A DNA stretch of 5,934 nucleotides from Bacteroidales bacterium. GTDB lineage: Bacteria; Bacteroidota; Bacteroidia; Bacteroidales; GCA-2748055. Below the pieces are notes generated by a model that ran no database searches, was not told where the DNA came from, and saw only the letters and a program-made list of their open reading frames with translations. This document shows positions 1 to 5,931 of this stretch, one piece after another. The translations under genes were made by a program, and so were the position numbers. Each line of letters begins with the position of its first letter. The first letter of the stretch is position 1. The DNA is taken from positions 1 to 5,934 of the forward strand of contig JANTFK010000237.1 in NCBI GenBank assembly GCA_024763595.1, given 5' to 3'.

Positions 1-195
1 CAGGTAGCCGGTGATCATTTTACGGTATTGGTGATCATCATATTTGGTTCTCCCGATGCCCAGGACAGCGAATTTCTCCGGCAACAACTCCAGCTTCTGC
101 AACTCAGTGAGTGCAGGGATCAGCTTCCTCCGGGTAAGGTCCCCCGAGGCACCGAAAATAATCAGAATATGATCAGAAGTCTTTTGCATGATCAT
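1..195 (-). CDS. zwf: Glucose-6-phosphate 1-dehydrogenase, N-terminal part (cut by window edge)
   Basis: This is the first ~63-65 codons of a gene that continues past position 1. Translated on the minus strand it begins M(I)MQKTSDHILIIF and then carries GASGDLTRRKLIP. That is the G-x-x-G-D-L-x-x-R-K-L dinucleotide-binding signature at the extreme N-terminus of glucose-6-phosphate dehydrogenase, followed by a typical VLGIGRTKYDD strand and turn. The family oxidises glucose 6-phosphate with NADP(+) or NAD(+) to 6-phosphogluconolactone, the first step of the oxidative pentose phosphate pathway, in the cytoplasm. Two in-frame starts exist, ATG at 195-193 and ATG at 189-187. A TAA at 204-202 blocks any longer version. 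Neither start has a clear Shine-Dalgarno sequence, and the first overlaps the stop of a 13-codon mini-ORF. The gene lies about 50 bases after the SMP-30-like lipoprotein gene and is probably co-transcribed with it. The assignment from the N-terminal motif is firm; the full length and any damage further downstream cannot be judged. Confidence 0.95.
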   Translation of the reverse strand, partial: MIMQKTSDHILIIFGASGDLTRRKLIPALTELQKLELLPEKFAVLGIGRTKYDDHQYRKMITGYL

Positions 196-233
196 GCTGC
201 TTTACGATACACCGTTTCCCTGCCTTTCTTCAT
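192..233 (-). CDS. Possible 13-codon leader mini-ORF before zwf
   Basis: In the gap between the SMP-30-like gene and zwf, an ATG at 233-231 opens a 13-codon frame encoding MKKGRETVYRKAA, ending in TGA at 194-192. Nine bases upstream of the ATG is AGGAG (247-243), which overlaps the TAG stop of the preceding gene and is the best ribosome binding site seen in the window. The TGA overlaps the first zwf ATG (195-193) as ATGA, the usual arrangement for translational coupling. The peptide is short and basic and matches no family I know. It could be a coupling or leader peptide, or chance: a frame this short arises easily, and genes in this phylum seldom depend on Shine-Dalgarno sequences. Confidence 0.25.
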   Translation of the reverse strand: MKKGRETVYRKAA

Positions 234-242
234 CGCATGTAT

Positions 243-247
243 CTCCT
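243..247 (-). promoter_or_regulatory. Strong Shine-Dalgarno-like AGGAG overlapping a stop codon
   Basis: AGGAG begins within the TAG stop of the SMP-30-like gene. It sits 9 bases before ATG 233 (the mini-ORF) and 4 bases before ATG 238, which opens only a two-codon frame. It is about 47 bases from the first zwf ATG, too far to serve it directly. The match is seen directly; its use by ribosomes is inferred. Confidence 0.35.
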
Positions 248-1211
248 ATTTTAACCTGACCCTGTATAATGTTGAGCGGGCAGTCACATAAATCTCCCGC
301 TCCCTGGGGCCAAAAGCCAGGTTGGTAGCGGGAATGGGAATTCCGATGGTACCCAGTAAGGTCCCTGCCTTATCCACCACCAGGATACCCCCCGGACCGG
401 TCAGAAAGAGGTTCCCGTTCCGGTCCACCTTCATTCCGTCCGGAGAGCCGGGCAGGGAAGGGTCAACGATGGAAAAAAAGAGATCCCTGGCCACAACCTT
501 ACCATCACCACCCAGGGTATACCGCAACCATTGCATCTGGTTCACCATTTCACCATCAACCATACCGGTTTCCATGTTTGCCACATAAAGATAGTGCTCA
601 TCCGGTGAAAGTGCTATCCCGTTGGGCCCCGAGAGGGTACTGTCTACCAGCTTCAGTCTGCCCCTTTGCCACCTGAATACGCCATTAAAGGGTAACTCTT
701 TTTCCGGATCATCGTTCCGGCCCTCCAGTCCCCAGGGAGGATCTGTAAAAAAGAGCGATCCGTCGGATGAGCGGCAAAGATCATTGGGACTGTTTAACTT
801 TTTGCCGCGGTAACTGTCCACCAGCACCTCTGACTCACCTTCCGGGGAATAGCGGGTTATACTCCTGCTCCCGTGTTCACAAGCCAGCAGGGAGCCATCC
901 GGCTCAAAAAGTAATCCATTGGAATGCCCGCTGGGCTGCCGGAAGGTATCATACTTTTTCCCGTTCCACCTGTAAATGATACTGGCAGGAATATCACTAA
1001 AAACAAGATAACCATCAGGATGCCACACAGGGCCTTCGGTAAATTCAAAACCTATCCCCATTCTTTCAACCAGGGTCTCTTCCGGAATTACATCCCGGAA
1101 GCGGTCACTGACCGGAAAAAACTGACCAACAGGATGCACCTCTTCCCTGGATGTACATCCTGTCAGCATCCATCCGGTTAAAAAAAATATCATGATGTTC
1201 CTGCTCATCAT
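246..1211 (-). CDS. SMP-30/gluconolactonase-like beta-propeller lipoprotein
   Basis: A 321-residue protein of the SMP-30/gluconolactonase/LRE family, whose members are six-bladed beta-propellers that typically hydrolyse sugar lactones using a bound divalent metal. The N-terminus is a lipoprotein signal peptide: hydrophobic residues 5-16, then the lipobox L16-T17-G18-C19. The mature protein should therefore be lipid-anchored on the periplasmic side or the outer membrane. The metal-site residues of the family appear in the expected order: E59 in TEGPVW, N143 in NSPNDL, N197 in GPNGIALSPD and D258 in GSPDGMKVD. The C-terminus (LYRVRLK) ends where the family usually ends, so the gene looks complete. 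Tandem ATGs at 1211 and 1208 make the exact start uncertain by one codon. It is followed by zwf about 50 bases later. It is tempting to call it the lactonase of the oxidative pentose phosphate pathway, but the lipid anchor places it outside the cytoplasm. A substrate such as an extracytoplasmic sugar lactone is more likely, and the true substrate is unknown. Confidence 0.9.
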   Translation of the reverse strand: MMSRNIMIFFLTGWMLTGCTSREEVHPVGQFFPVSDRFRDVIPEETLVERMGIGFEFTEGPVWHPDGYLVFSDIPASIIYRWNGKKYDTFRQPSGHSNGLLFEPDGSLLACEHGSRSITRYSPEGESEVLVDSYRGKKLNSPNDLCRSSDGSLFFTDPPWGLEGRNDDPEKELPFNGVFRWQRGRLKLVDSTLSGPNGIALSPDEHYLYVANMETGMVDGEMVNQMQWLRYTLGGDGKVVARDLFFSIVDPSLPGSPDGMKVDRNGNLFLTGPGGILVVDKAGTLLGTIGIPIPATNLAFGPREREIYVTARSTLYRVRLK

Positions 1212-1252
1212 CTGGCGTCTCTTACTATTCCGCTGGCTGATCTAAGTAATAC

Positions 1253-1291
1253 CGAAGATAAGAAAAATGGATCGATCCCGGCCTGCAAAAA
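1253..1291 (-). promoter_or_regulatory. Weak Bacteroidetes-type promoter candidate before the SMP-30-like gene
   Basis: Reading the minus strand, TTTTTG (1291-1286) is followed after 25 bases by TATCTTCG (1260-1253). The Bacteroidetes consensus is TTTG near -33 and TAnnTTTG near -7. The -7 element has one mismatch and the spacer is longer than usual, so this is tentative. It would start transcription roughly 35 bases before the ATG. The 95-base gap 1212-1306 holds nothing else recognisable apart from the hairpin at its right end and a 10-base palindrome. Confidence 0.3.
1269..1278. repeat. 10-bp perfect palindrome in intergenic region
   Basis: GGATCGATCC is its own reverse complement. It lies inside the spacer of the weak promoter candidate for the SMP-30-like gene, where a dimeric repressor could bind. 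Ten-base palindromes are expected several times by chance in a window of this size, so only the position makes it notable. Confidence 0.3.
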
Positions 1292-1317
1292 GTCAACAAC
1301 AGGGTATTACCCCTGTT
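1287..1317 (-). terminator. Hairpin over the prsW-like stop codon, possible weak terminator
   Basis: On the minus strand AACAGGG (1317-1311) pairs perfectly with CCCTGTT (1304-1298) around the six-base loop GTAATA, which contains the TAA stop of the PrsW-like gene. A run of five T (1291-1287) follows 6 bases after the stem. Intrinsic terminators usually have the T-run immediately after the stem, so this may terminate poorly or may instead stabilise the 3' end. It separates the barrel/PrsW unit from the SMP-30-like gene. Confidence 0.4.
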
Positions 1318-1993
1318 CTTCCTCCTCCGGTGGCCTGAATATGGAAGTTTCGGAGTGGTTTTTCATTTTCTTCATCCCCATCAGGTATAATACGGCCACA
1401 TAAGGAACAAACATAAGTAGAAGCCAGTTCACCTTCACCATCAGGATAAAATCATAGATCCCGTGCAGCAGGATGGGAAAAAGCAGCGCCTTCCACAAAT
1501 ATTCCTGTTTCAGTTCCTTATACATCCTGGCGATACCCAGGTAATACCCCATGGTAATACCAAAAAGTGCATGTGCAGGCACAGCTGTAACACCGCGGAC
1601 CAGTGCGGTCTCCATACCTCCCTCCATCACATAAAGGATATTCTCAACCATAGCAAATCCCAGTGAGACAAAGACGGCATAAACAATCCCATCAAACTTC
1701 TCATTGAAACTGGGGCTCTTCCAGACCAGCAGGTAGAGTGCCATGAGCTTAAAAACCTCTTCGGTGCTACCCGCCACAACGAAAGCCTGGTAGAGTGCTG
1801 ACCACACCCTTCCGCCCGATGGCATAACTGCAGAGAGTATCCGTTCCACAAAGATCACAGGAAGCACGATAAGCATTCCCGATAACAGCGATTTGATAAG
1901 TAACCCCAGCGGCTCTTTTTCATACTTATCCCTGAAATAGACATAGAAGAGGATGATGAAAACGGGGGCAATTGAAGCAAGCAGGATGGCCAT
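1307..1993 (-). CDS. PrsW-family intramembrane metalloprotease homologue
   Basis: A 228-residue, strongly hydrophobic protein with about seven or eight membrane segments, roughly at residues 4-20, 30-49, 66-92, 102-122, 134-155, 166-185 and 187-206. The conserved PrsW-type motifs are all present: STEEVFK with E78 and E79, FDGIVY with D101, MVEN with E117 and N118, HALFG with H141, and HGIYDF with H177 and D181. The glutamates and histidines are the presumed metal-binding and catalytic residues of this CPBP-related superfamily. In Bacillus subtilis PrsW makes the first cut in the anti-sigma factor RsiW; the substrate here is unknown. No sigma or anti-sigma gene is visible. The C-terminus is polar and ends in an acidic stretch (PPEEEEQG). 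The ATG lies 2 bases after the stop of the barrel gene, so the two are almost certainly co-transcribed and probably translationally coupled. Family membership is solid; activity and target are not shown. Confidence 0.9.
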   Translation of the reverse strand: MAILLASIAPVFIILFYVYFRDKYEKEPLGLLIKSLLSGMLIVLPVIFVERILSAVMPSGGRVWSALYQAFVVAGSTEEVFKLMALYLLVWKSPSFNEKFDGIVYAVFVSLGFAMVENILYVMEGGMETALVRGVTAVPAHALFGITMGYYLGIARMYKELKQEYLWKALLFPILLHGIYDFILMVKVNWLLLMFVPYVAVLYLMGMKKMKNHSETSIFRPPEEEEQG

Positions 1994-1995
1994 GG

Positions 1996-2646
1996 TTACC
2001 AGGTAAAAGGTGACCGGCGCATGTACCCGTTCATGGGAACGCTATAGTAACCATATCCCTGGTTCATGTTAACAGAAGCCCCTATGGTTACGTGATCCCC
2101 CATCTTGTAGGTAGCTCCCAGTGAGATATTATCCATGGGATAAGCAGCCAGCGGAGTACCTGCAAGGAGAAGTGGGCCCATGGGAAGCAGCTGTTTGACA
2201 CCACTCCCGTGCAGGAGCAGCCTTTCACTCATCCTGTAAGAAGCTGCAGCGAAAACCGCCAGGCCCGAAAAAGAAGCGGGGTTAAGGGTTTCACCTGTCA
2301 CCACCGGGTTAAATCCCTGGTAGTGTGTAACCATCATGCCTCCGTGCAACGACCATCTGTTGGTGAGCGGCATGGTCACTGACGGAGCTGTGTAGAACAT
2401 CATTCCGGAACCCACACCCCGCATATGGGAAAAGGTGGTTCCCAGCGTCAGGTCCCACGATCCCCGTAAACCGGGTTCCTGCAGCACGGCTTCCTGCAGC
2501 TCCGGCTCCTGTAAGTCCGGTTCCTGCAGAGCAGATCCCTCTGTGCCGGACTCCTGCTTAAGCCTGATCACCTCCTCTTCCGCATCCTGTCCGGACAGCG
2601 TGGTGACTGCAAAGATGAGTGCCAGTATGGGAATGACCAATCGCAT
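1996..2646 (-). CDS. Exported protein of unknown function, probable outer-membrane beta-barrel
   Basis: I do not recognise this 216-residue protein as a named family. It begins with a signal peptide (MRL, then a hydrophobic core at residues 4-16, with likely cleavage near residues 18-19), followed by a charged, glutamate-rich stretch. Residues 40-59 are four tandem five-residue units (LQEPD, LQEPE, LQEAV, LQEPG), a likely flexible periplasmic linker. From about residue 62 the sequence alternates polar and hydrophobic or aromatic residues in segments separated by short turns (for example SWDLTLGTTFSH, WSLHGGMMVTHY, ISLGATYKMG, VTIGASVNMN), as in small outer-membrane barrels. The last residue is tryptophan, and an aromatic C-terminus is typical of barrel proteins recognised by the BAM machinery. 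The start at 2646 is supported by the signal peptide and by a promoter just upstream. It is the first gene of a two-gene unit with the PrsW homologue. An alternative is a soluble periplasmic beta protein. Confidence 0.8.
   Translation of the reverse strand: MRLVIPILALIFAVTTLSGQDAEEEVIRLKQESGTEGSALQEPDLQEPELQEAVLQEPGLRGSWDLTLGTTFSHMRGVGSGMMFYTAPSVTMPLTNRWSLHGGMMVTHYQGFNPVVTGETLNPASFSGLAVFAAASYRMSERLLLHGSGVKQLLPMGPLLLAGTPLAAYPMDNISLGATYKMGDHVTIGASVNMNQGYGYYSVPMNGYMRRSPFTW
2470..2529 (-). repeat. Four tandem 15-bp coding repeats (LQEPx)
   Basis: Four consecutive, imperfect 15-base units within the barrel-protein gene encode LQEPD, LQEPE, LQEAV and LQEPG. On the plus strand each unit contains a TCCTG core. 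The repeat keeps the reading frame, so copy-number change by slippage would lengthen or shorten the linker without breaking the protein. Confidence 0.85.
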
Positions 2647-2670
2647 AAAAGGGTATTAAAGTAACTTTTA

Positions 2671-2707
2671 CAAATATAGTAAACTATTGAAATAGCATTG
2701 TGCAAAA
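2671..2707 (-). promoter_or_regulatory. Bacteroidetes-type promoter for the barrel/PrsW unit
   Basis: On the minus strand TATATTTG (2678-2671) matches the Bacteroidetes -7 consensus TAnnTTTG exactly. TTTTG (2707-2703) lies 24 bases upstream as the -33 element, slightly further away than usual. Transcription would start near 2664, giving a leader of about 18 A/T-rich bases before the ATG at 2646 with no Shine-Dalgarno sequence, as is common in this phylum. This suggests the unit can be transcribed independently of araAB, although read-through from araB remains possible because no terminator is seen in between. Confidence 0.55.
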
Positions 2708-2720
2708 GTCACAGCATTGT
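2694..2720. repeat. Pair of 8-bp direct repeats upstream of the barrel gene
   Basis: AGCATTGT occurs at 2694-2701 and again at 2713-2720, with start points 19 bases apart, close to two helical turns. The pair brackets the -33 element of the promoter, and the right copy touches the araB stop codon. A tandem binding site for a transcription factor is a reasonable guess, but no regulator gene is visible to assign it to. Confidence 0.4.
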
Positions 2721-4402
2721 TAAGCGGTACTGTGATTGATTTCCTCCTCCACGAATGCCCCGAATCGTTTGTATTGTTGGTAGCGTGAGGCATACAGTGA
2801 GACCATGCCGGGATCCGGGTGATACTCGGTCTCAAATCCGCTCCCCATGGCTGCCTGGGCCTCGGGGACAGAAGCATAGACACCTGCAACCACTGCGGCG
2901 GCCATGGCTGTTCCAAGTGCAACAGCCTGTTCGGAACGGGCCACTTTGATAGGTTTATTCAATACATCGGCTACAATCTGCATCACCAGCGGAGATTTTT
3001 TCGCTACACCTCCCAATGCAATGATTCCATCAATACGGACACCTTCACTTATAAAGCGGTCCACAATCATTTTTGCCCCAAAGGCAGTGGATTCGATCAG
3101 GGCCCTGAATATTCCGGGAGCATCGGACCCCAGGGTCAGCCCCATAATGGCTCCCTTCAGATTTGGATTGGCATCGGGCGTCCGGCGACCATTCATCCAG
3201 TCAAGGGCCAGCAACGATGATTCCTCCGGATTGATCTTCTCTGCAGCAGCACTGAGTTCGGCAATCATCTGCTCCGATGTCTCGCGCCGCATCTGCTCTT
3301 TTAACTCCTCATCCAGATCCTGCAGCCTGGCCACCACATGATCCACGGGCCACATCAACATCTTGCTGAACCAGGCATAGATATCTCCGAATGCTGACTG
3401 ACCGGCTTCCAGCCCGATCATACCCGGTACTATGGATCCATCTACCTGTCCGCATATCCCTTCAACCAGATTATTCCCCACCTCTCCGGCAGGAGCGATG
3501 ATCATATCGCAGGTGGATGTACCCATCACCTTGCTCATGTAATAGGGCTCAATCTCTGCGCCAAGGGCTCCAAGATGGGCATCAAAGGCACCGGCCCCGA
3601 TACTTACCGTATTGGGCAACCCGAGTTTTTCAGCCCACTCATCACTGATGGTTCCGACCTGTACGTCGCATGTGTAGGTATCACTGAACAAACGTTCCTT
3701 CAGTCCGCCCAGCAAGGGATCGAGCCTAACCAGGAACTCTTCATCAGGAAGACCATCAAAATTCTGGTGCCACATGGCCTTGTGCCCTGCAGCACACCGG
3801 CTCCGTTTTAGCTTCAGTGGATCAGTATCGCCCACCAGCAGTGCCGGGATCCAGTCACAATGTTCCACCCACGACCAGGCCGCCTCCCTCACTTTCCGGT
3901 CTGTCCGCAACACATGCAGGATCTTCGCCCAGAACCACTCAGGGCTGTAAATGCCCCCTTCAAATCTGGTATAATCTTCGCCCCCCCACGACCGGGCCAT
4001 TGTATTGATCTCCTCCGCTTCCTTCAGCGCAGTGTGGTCCTTCCAGAGTATGAACATGGCATTGGGATTCTCCCCGAACCCGGGTTTCAACGCCAGTGGT
4101 GTTCCTTCCCTGTCCACAGCCACAGGTGTTGATCCTGTCGTGTCAACAGAAATACCCACCACCTGCCCCGCCACACCTTCCGGGCACTGTCTGAGGGCTT
4201 CCCGGACAGATATCTCCAGCCCTTCCAGGTAATCCAGCGGGTGCTGGCGGAACTGGTTTCCGGCCGCATTACAAAACATGCCTTTTTCCCAGCGGGGATA
4301 ATGAAACACATGACTGCCCATCTCCTTCCCGTTCTCCGTATTCACTACCAATGCCCTAACCGAATCGGTTCCATAGTCAATGCCTATTGTATACTTTGTC
4401 AT
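2720..4402 (-). CDS. araB: L-ribulokinase
   Basis: A 560-residue FGGY-family sugar kinase that phosphorylates L-ribulose with ATP to give L-ribulose 5-phosphate, the second step of L-arabinose breakdown in the cytoplasm. The length is close to the Escherichia coli enzyme (566). The N-terminal phosphate-binding loop is at residues 6-19 (IGIDYGTDSVRALV). ISVDTTGSTPV follows at 84-94. The catalytic aspartate is expected at D274 in GAGAFDAHLGALG, MGTSTCDM lies at 293-300, and the C-terminal FGGY adenosine-binding region includes GGVAKKSP at 464-471. The araB-type ALKPGFGENPNAMFILWKDH region (residues 104-123) separates it from xylulo- and glycerol kinases. The ATG at 4402 lies 17 bases after the araA stop, so the two genes form an operon. 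The gap is A/T-rich with no Shine-Dalgarno sequence. I see no frameshift or missing motif. No clear terminator follows. Confidence 0.96.
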   Translation of the reverse strand: MTKYTIGIDYGTDSVRALVVNTENGKEMGSHVFHYPRWEKGMFCNAAGNQFRQHPLDYLEGLEISVREALRQCPEGVAGQVVGISVDTTGSTPVAVDREGTPLALKPGFGENPNAMFILWKDHTALKEAEEINTMARSWGGEDYTRFEGGIYSPEWFWAKILHVLRTDRKVREAAWSWVEHCDWIPALLVGDTDPLKLKRSRCAAGHKAMWHQNFDGLPDEEFLVRLDPLLGGLKERLFSDTYTCDVQVGTISDEWAEKLGLPNTVSIGAGAFDAHLGALGAEIEPYYMSKVMGTSTCDMIIAPAGEVGNNLVEGICGQVDGSIVPGMIGLEAGQSAFGDIYAWFSKMLMWPVDHVVARLQDLDEELKEQMRRETSEQMIAELSAAAEKINPEESSLLALDWMNGRRTPDANPNLKGAIMGLTLGSDAPGIFRALIESTAFGAKMIVDRFISEGVRIDGIIALGGVAKKSPLVMQIVADVLNKPIKVARSEQAVALGTAMAAAVVAGVYASVPEAQAAMGSGFETEYHPDPGMVSLYASRYQQYKRFGAFVEEEINHSTA

Positions 4403-4419
4403 AATAATAGGTTAAATAT

Positions 4420-5931
4420 TTACAATCCTTTTGCCAGATGATAGTAACACTCATTCCAGCGCAACTCTTTTTTTACAGATGAAAGCGTGGTATGCCTGTC
4501 GATCATTAAACACTCAATCCCGGCGATCTCTGAAAAATCTTCCAGGTGTTCCCGTCCAACTGCTGTGCTGAAACCGGTATGATGGGCACCACCCGCCAGG
4601 ATCCATGCCCCTGCTGCCACCTCCAGGCCGGGTTCGGGTTCCCACACTACCCTGGCAACAGGCAACCTGGGTAGCGGTTCGTCAGGCGGGACCACCCGGC
4701 AGGGATTCACGACCAGCCTGAAACGGTTTCCCATATCCACCAGGGAGGCATTGATCCCGGAACCCGCCGGCACACCGAAAACCAGGCGGGCCGGATCGGC
4801 TTTCCCGCCGATTCCCAGCGGGTGGACCTCCAGGCGTGGTTTGCCTTCTGCAATGGAAGGACACACTTCCAGCATATGGGCTCCCAGGACCTTTGTCCCT
4901 TCGGGATGAAAGTGGTAGGTATAATCCTCCATAAAAGAGGAACCTCCTTTGATTCCCTGACCCATCACCTTCATGGCCCTGACCAGTGCAGCTGTTTTCC
5001 AGTCGCCCTCTGCACCAAAGCCATACCCGCTGGCCATCAGGCGTTGAACAGCCATCCCGGGCAACTGGGTAAGTCCGTGCAGATCCTCAAAAGTGGTGGT
5101 AAAAGCAGAAAATCCACCCGCCTCCAGGAAATTACGCATGCCTTTCTCAATCCGTGCAGCCTCTCTTAATGATTCCTTCAGCCCGTTATCCGACATTGCA
5201 TTACCAGTTAACCGGTACAGTGATCTATATTCTTCAAACAGATCGCTGATCTCATCATCGGTCACCCCGTTCACCAGATCCACCAGGTCACCAACACCAT
5301 AGCCGGATACTGAGAATCCAAACTGGATCTGAGCCGACACTTTATTCCCTTCTGTCACGGCTACCTCCCGCATATTGTCGCCAAACCGGGCAACCTTTGC
5401 CCCCTGCCAGTCAGACCACGCGGCAGCGGCCCTGATCCAGGTACCGGTTTTTTCCTGAACAGCCGGGTCAGCCCAGTGACCCACCACAACTTTCCGCTCC
5501 AATCCCAGTCTTGATGCCATGAAGCCAAACTCCCTGCCCCCATGGGCAGATTGATGAAGGTTCATATAATCCATGTCGATGGCCGACCACGGTATATCCC
5601 TGTAAAACTGGGTATGCAGGTGCATAAAGGGCCTGGTAAGCGCCTTCAGGCCTGCAATCCACATTTTGCCCGGGGAAAAGGTATGCATCCATACAATCAA
5701 TCCGATACAATGCCCTGCCTGATTGGCCTCCCTGCAGAGGGAGAGTATGGCTTCCGGGGTTGTTAATGTTTCTTTACAAATGATCTTTACAGGAATGGTT
5801 TTACTGCTGTCCAGGGCTGCTGCCACCTCGCGGGCATCCCTGTTTACCTGTTTCAGGGTCTCCTCCCCGTAAAGATTCTGACTCCCTGTAACAAACCAGG
5901 CTTCTAATTCACTCAGGTTTTTCATATCCAT
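4420..5931 (-). CDS. araA: L-arabinose isomerase
   Basis: A 503-residue enzyme that converts L-arabinose to L-ribulose, the first step of the isomerase pathway, in the cytoplasm; the length matches the family (about 500). The N-terminus has the characteristic WFVTGSQNLYG (12-22), followed by HTFSPGKMWI (83-92) and LHTQFYRDIPW (105-115). The Mn2+-binding residues known from the E. coli enzyme (E306, E333, H350, H450) correspond to E308 in GAEGDWK, E335 in FMEDYTYH, H352 in GAHMLEVCP and a histidine of AHHT (H450 or H451). The C-terminus holds the usual DRHT and RWNECYYH segments. Two starts are possible, ATG at 5931 or ATG at 5925; the second gives almost the same N-terminal length as E. coli AraA. 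Only three bases upstream are visible, so promoter and operator lie outside the window. araB follows 17 bases downstream. The usual partner araD is not in the window. Confidence 0.96.
   Translation of the reverse strand: MDMKNLSELEAWFVTGSQNLYGEETLKQVNRDAREVAAALDSSKTIPVKIICKETLTTPEAILSLCREANQAGHCIGLIVWMHTFSPGKMWIAGLKALTRPFMHLHTQFYRDIPWSAIDMDYMNLHQSAHGGREFGFMASRLGLERKVVVGHWADPAVQEKTGTWIRAAAAWSDWQGAKVARFGDNMREVAVTEGNKVSAQIQFGFSVSGYGVGDLVDLVNGVTDDEISDLFEEYRSLYRLTGNAMSDNGLKESLREAARIEKGMRNFLEAGGFSAFTTTFEDLHGLTQLPGMAVQRLMASGYGFGAEGDWKTAALVRAMKVMGQGIKGGSSFMEDYTYHFHPEGTKVLGAHMLEVCPSIAEGKPRLEVHPLGIGGKADPARLVFGVPAGSGINASLVDMGNRFRLVVNPCRVVPPDEPLPRLPVARVVWEPEPGLEVAAGAWILAGGAHHTGFSTAVGREHLEDFSEIAGIECLMIDRHTTLSSVKKELRWNECYYHLAKGL

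Noticed and set aside
12..194. Four TGATCA hexamers in under 190 bases (12, 32, 170, 189)
   Set aside because: Three fall inside ordinary zwf codons for Asp-His, Met-Ile or similar pairs and the fourth is part of the start-codon palindrome. No regular spacing is seen, and other copies occur elsewhere in coding sequence.
192..248. Read-through of the TAG stop to extend the SMP-30-like protein by 17 residues
   Set aside because: The mini-ORF is in the same frame as the upstream gene, so this is formally possible. However, the protein already ends at the normal family C-terminus and there is no recoding signal.
28..291. Plus-strand 87-codon open frame near the left edge
   Set aside because: It runs antisense across the zwf N-terminus and the end of the SMP-30-like gene, both of which have clear family motifs. 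Nothing recognisable is encoded.
246..1211. Naming the SMP-30-like gene as 6-phosphogluconolactonase (pgl) because it precedes zwf
   Set aside because: The lipobox signal peptide puts the protein outside the cytoplasm, away from the zwf product, and SMP-30 is a different fold family from the classical bacterial DevB-type Pgl.
2699..2713. CRP-like inverted motif TGTG-N7-CACA upstream of the barrel gene
   Set aside because: The classical CRP site has TGTG-N8-CACA with a TGTGA/TCACA extension. Here the spacing is one base short and the flanks do not fit, so it is not called.
2819..3341. Overlapping plus-strand open frames of 133 and 145 codons opposite araB
   Set aside because: They lie entirely within the well-supported araB coding sequence on the other strand, have no recognisable domain or start signal, and read as composition-driven antisense frames.
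4413..4422. TAAATATTTA palindrome in the araA-araB gap
   Set aside because: Short A/T-only palindromes are common in such gaps, and a stem of this composition would not form a stable terminator between two operon genes.
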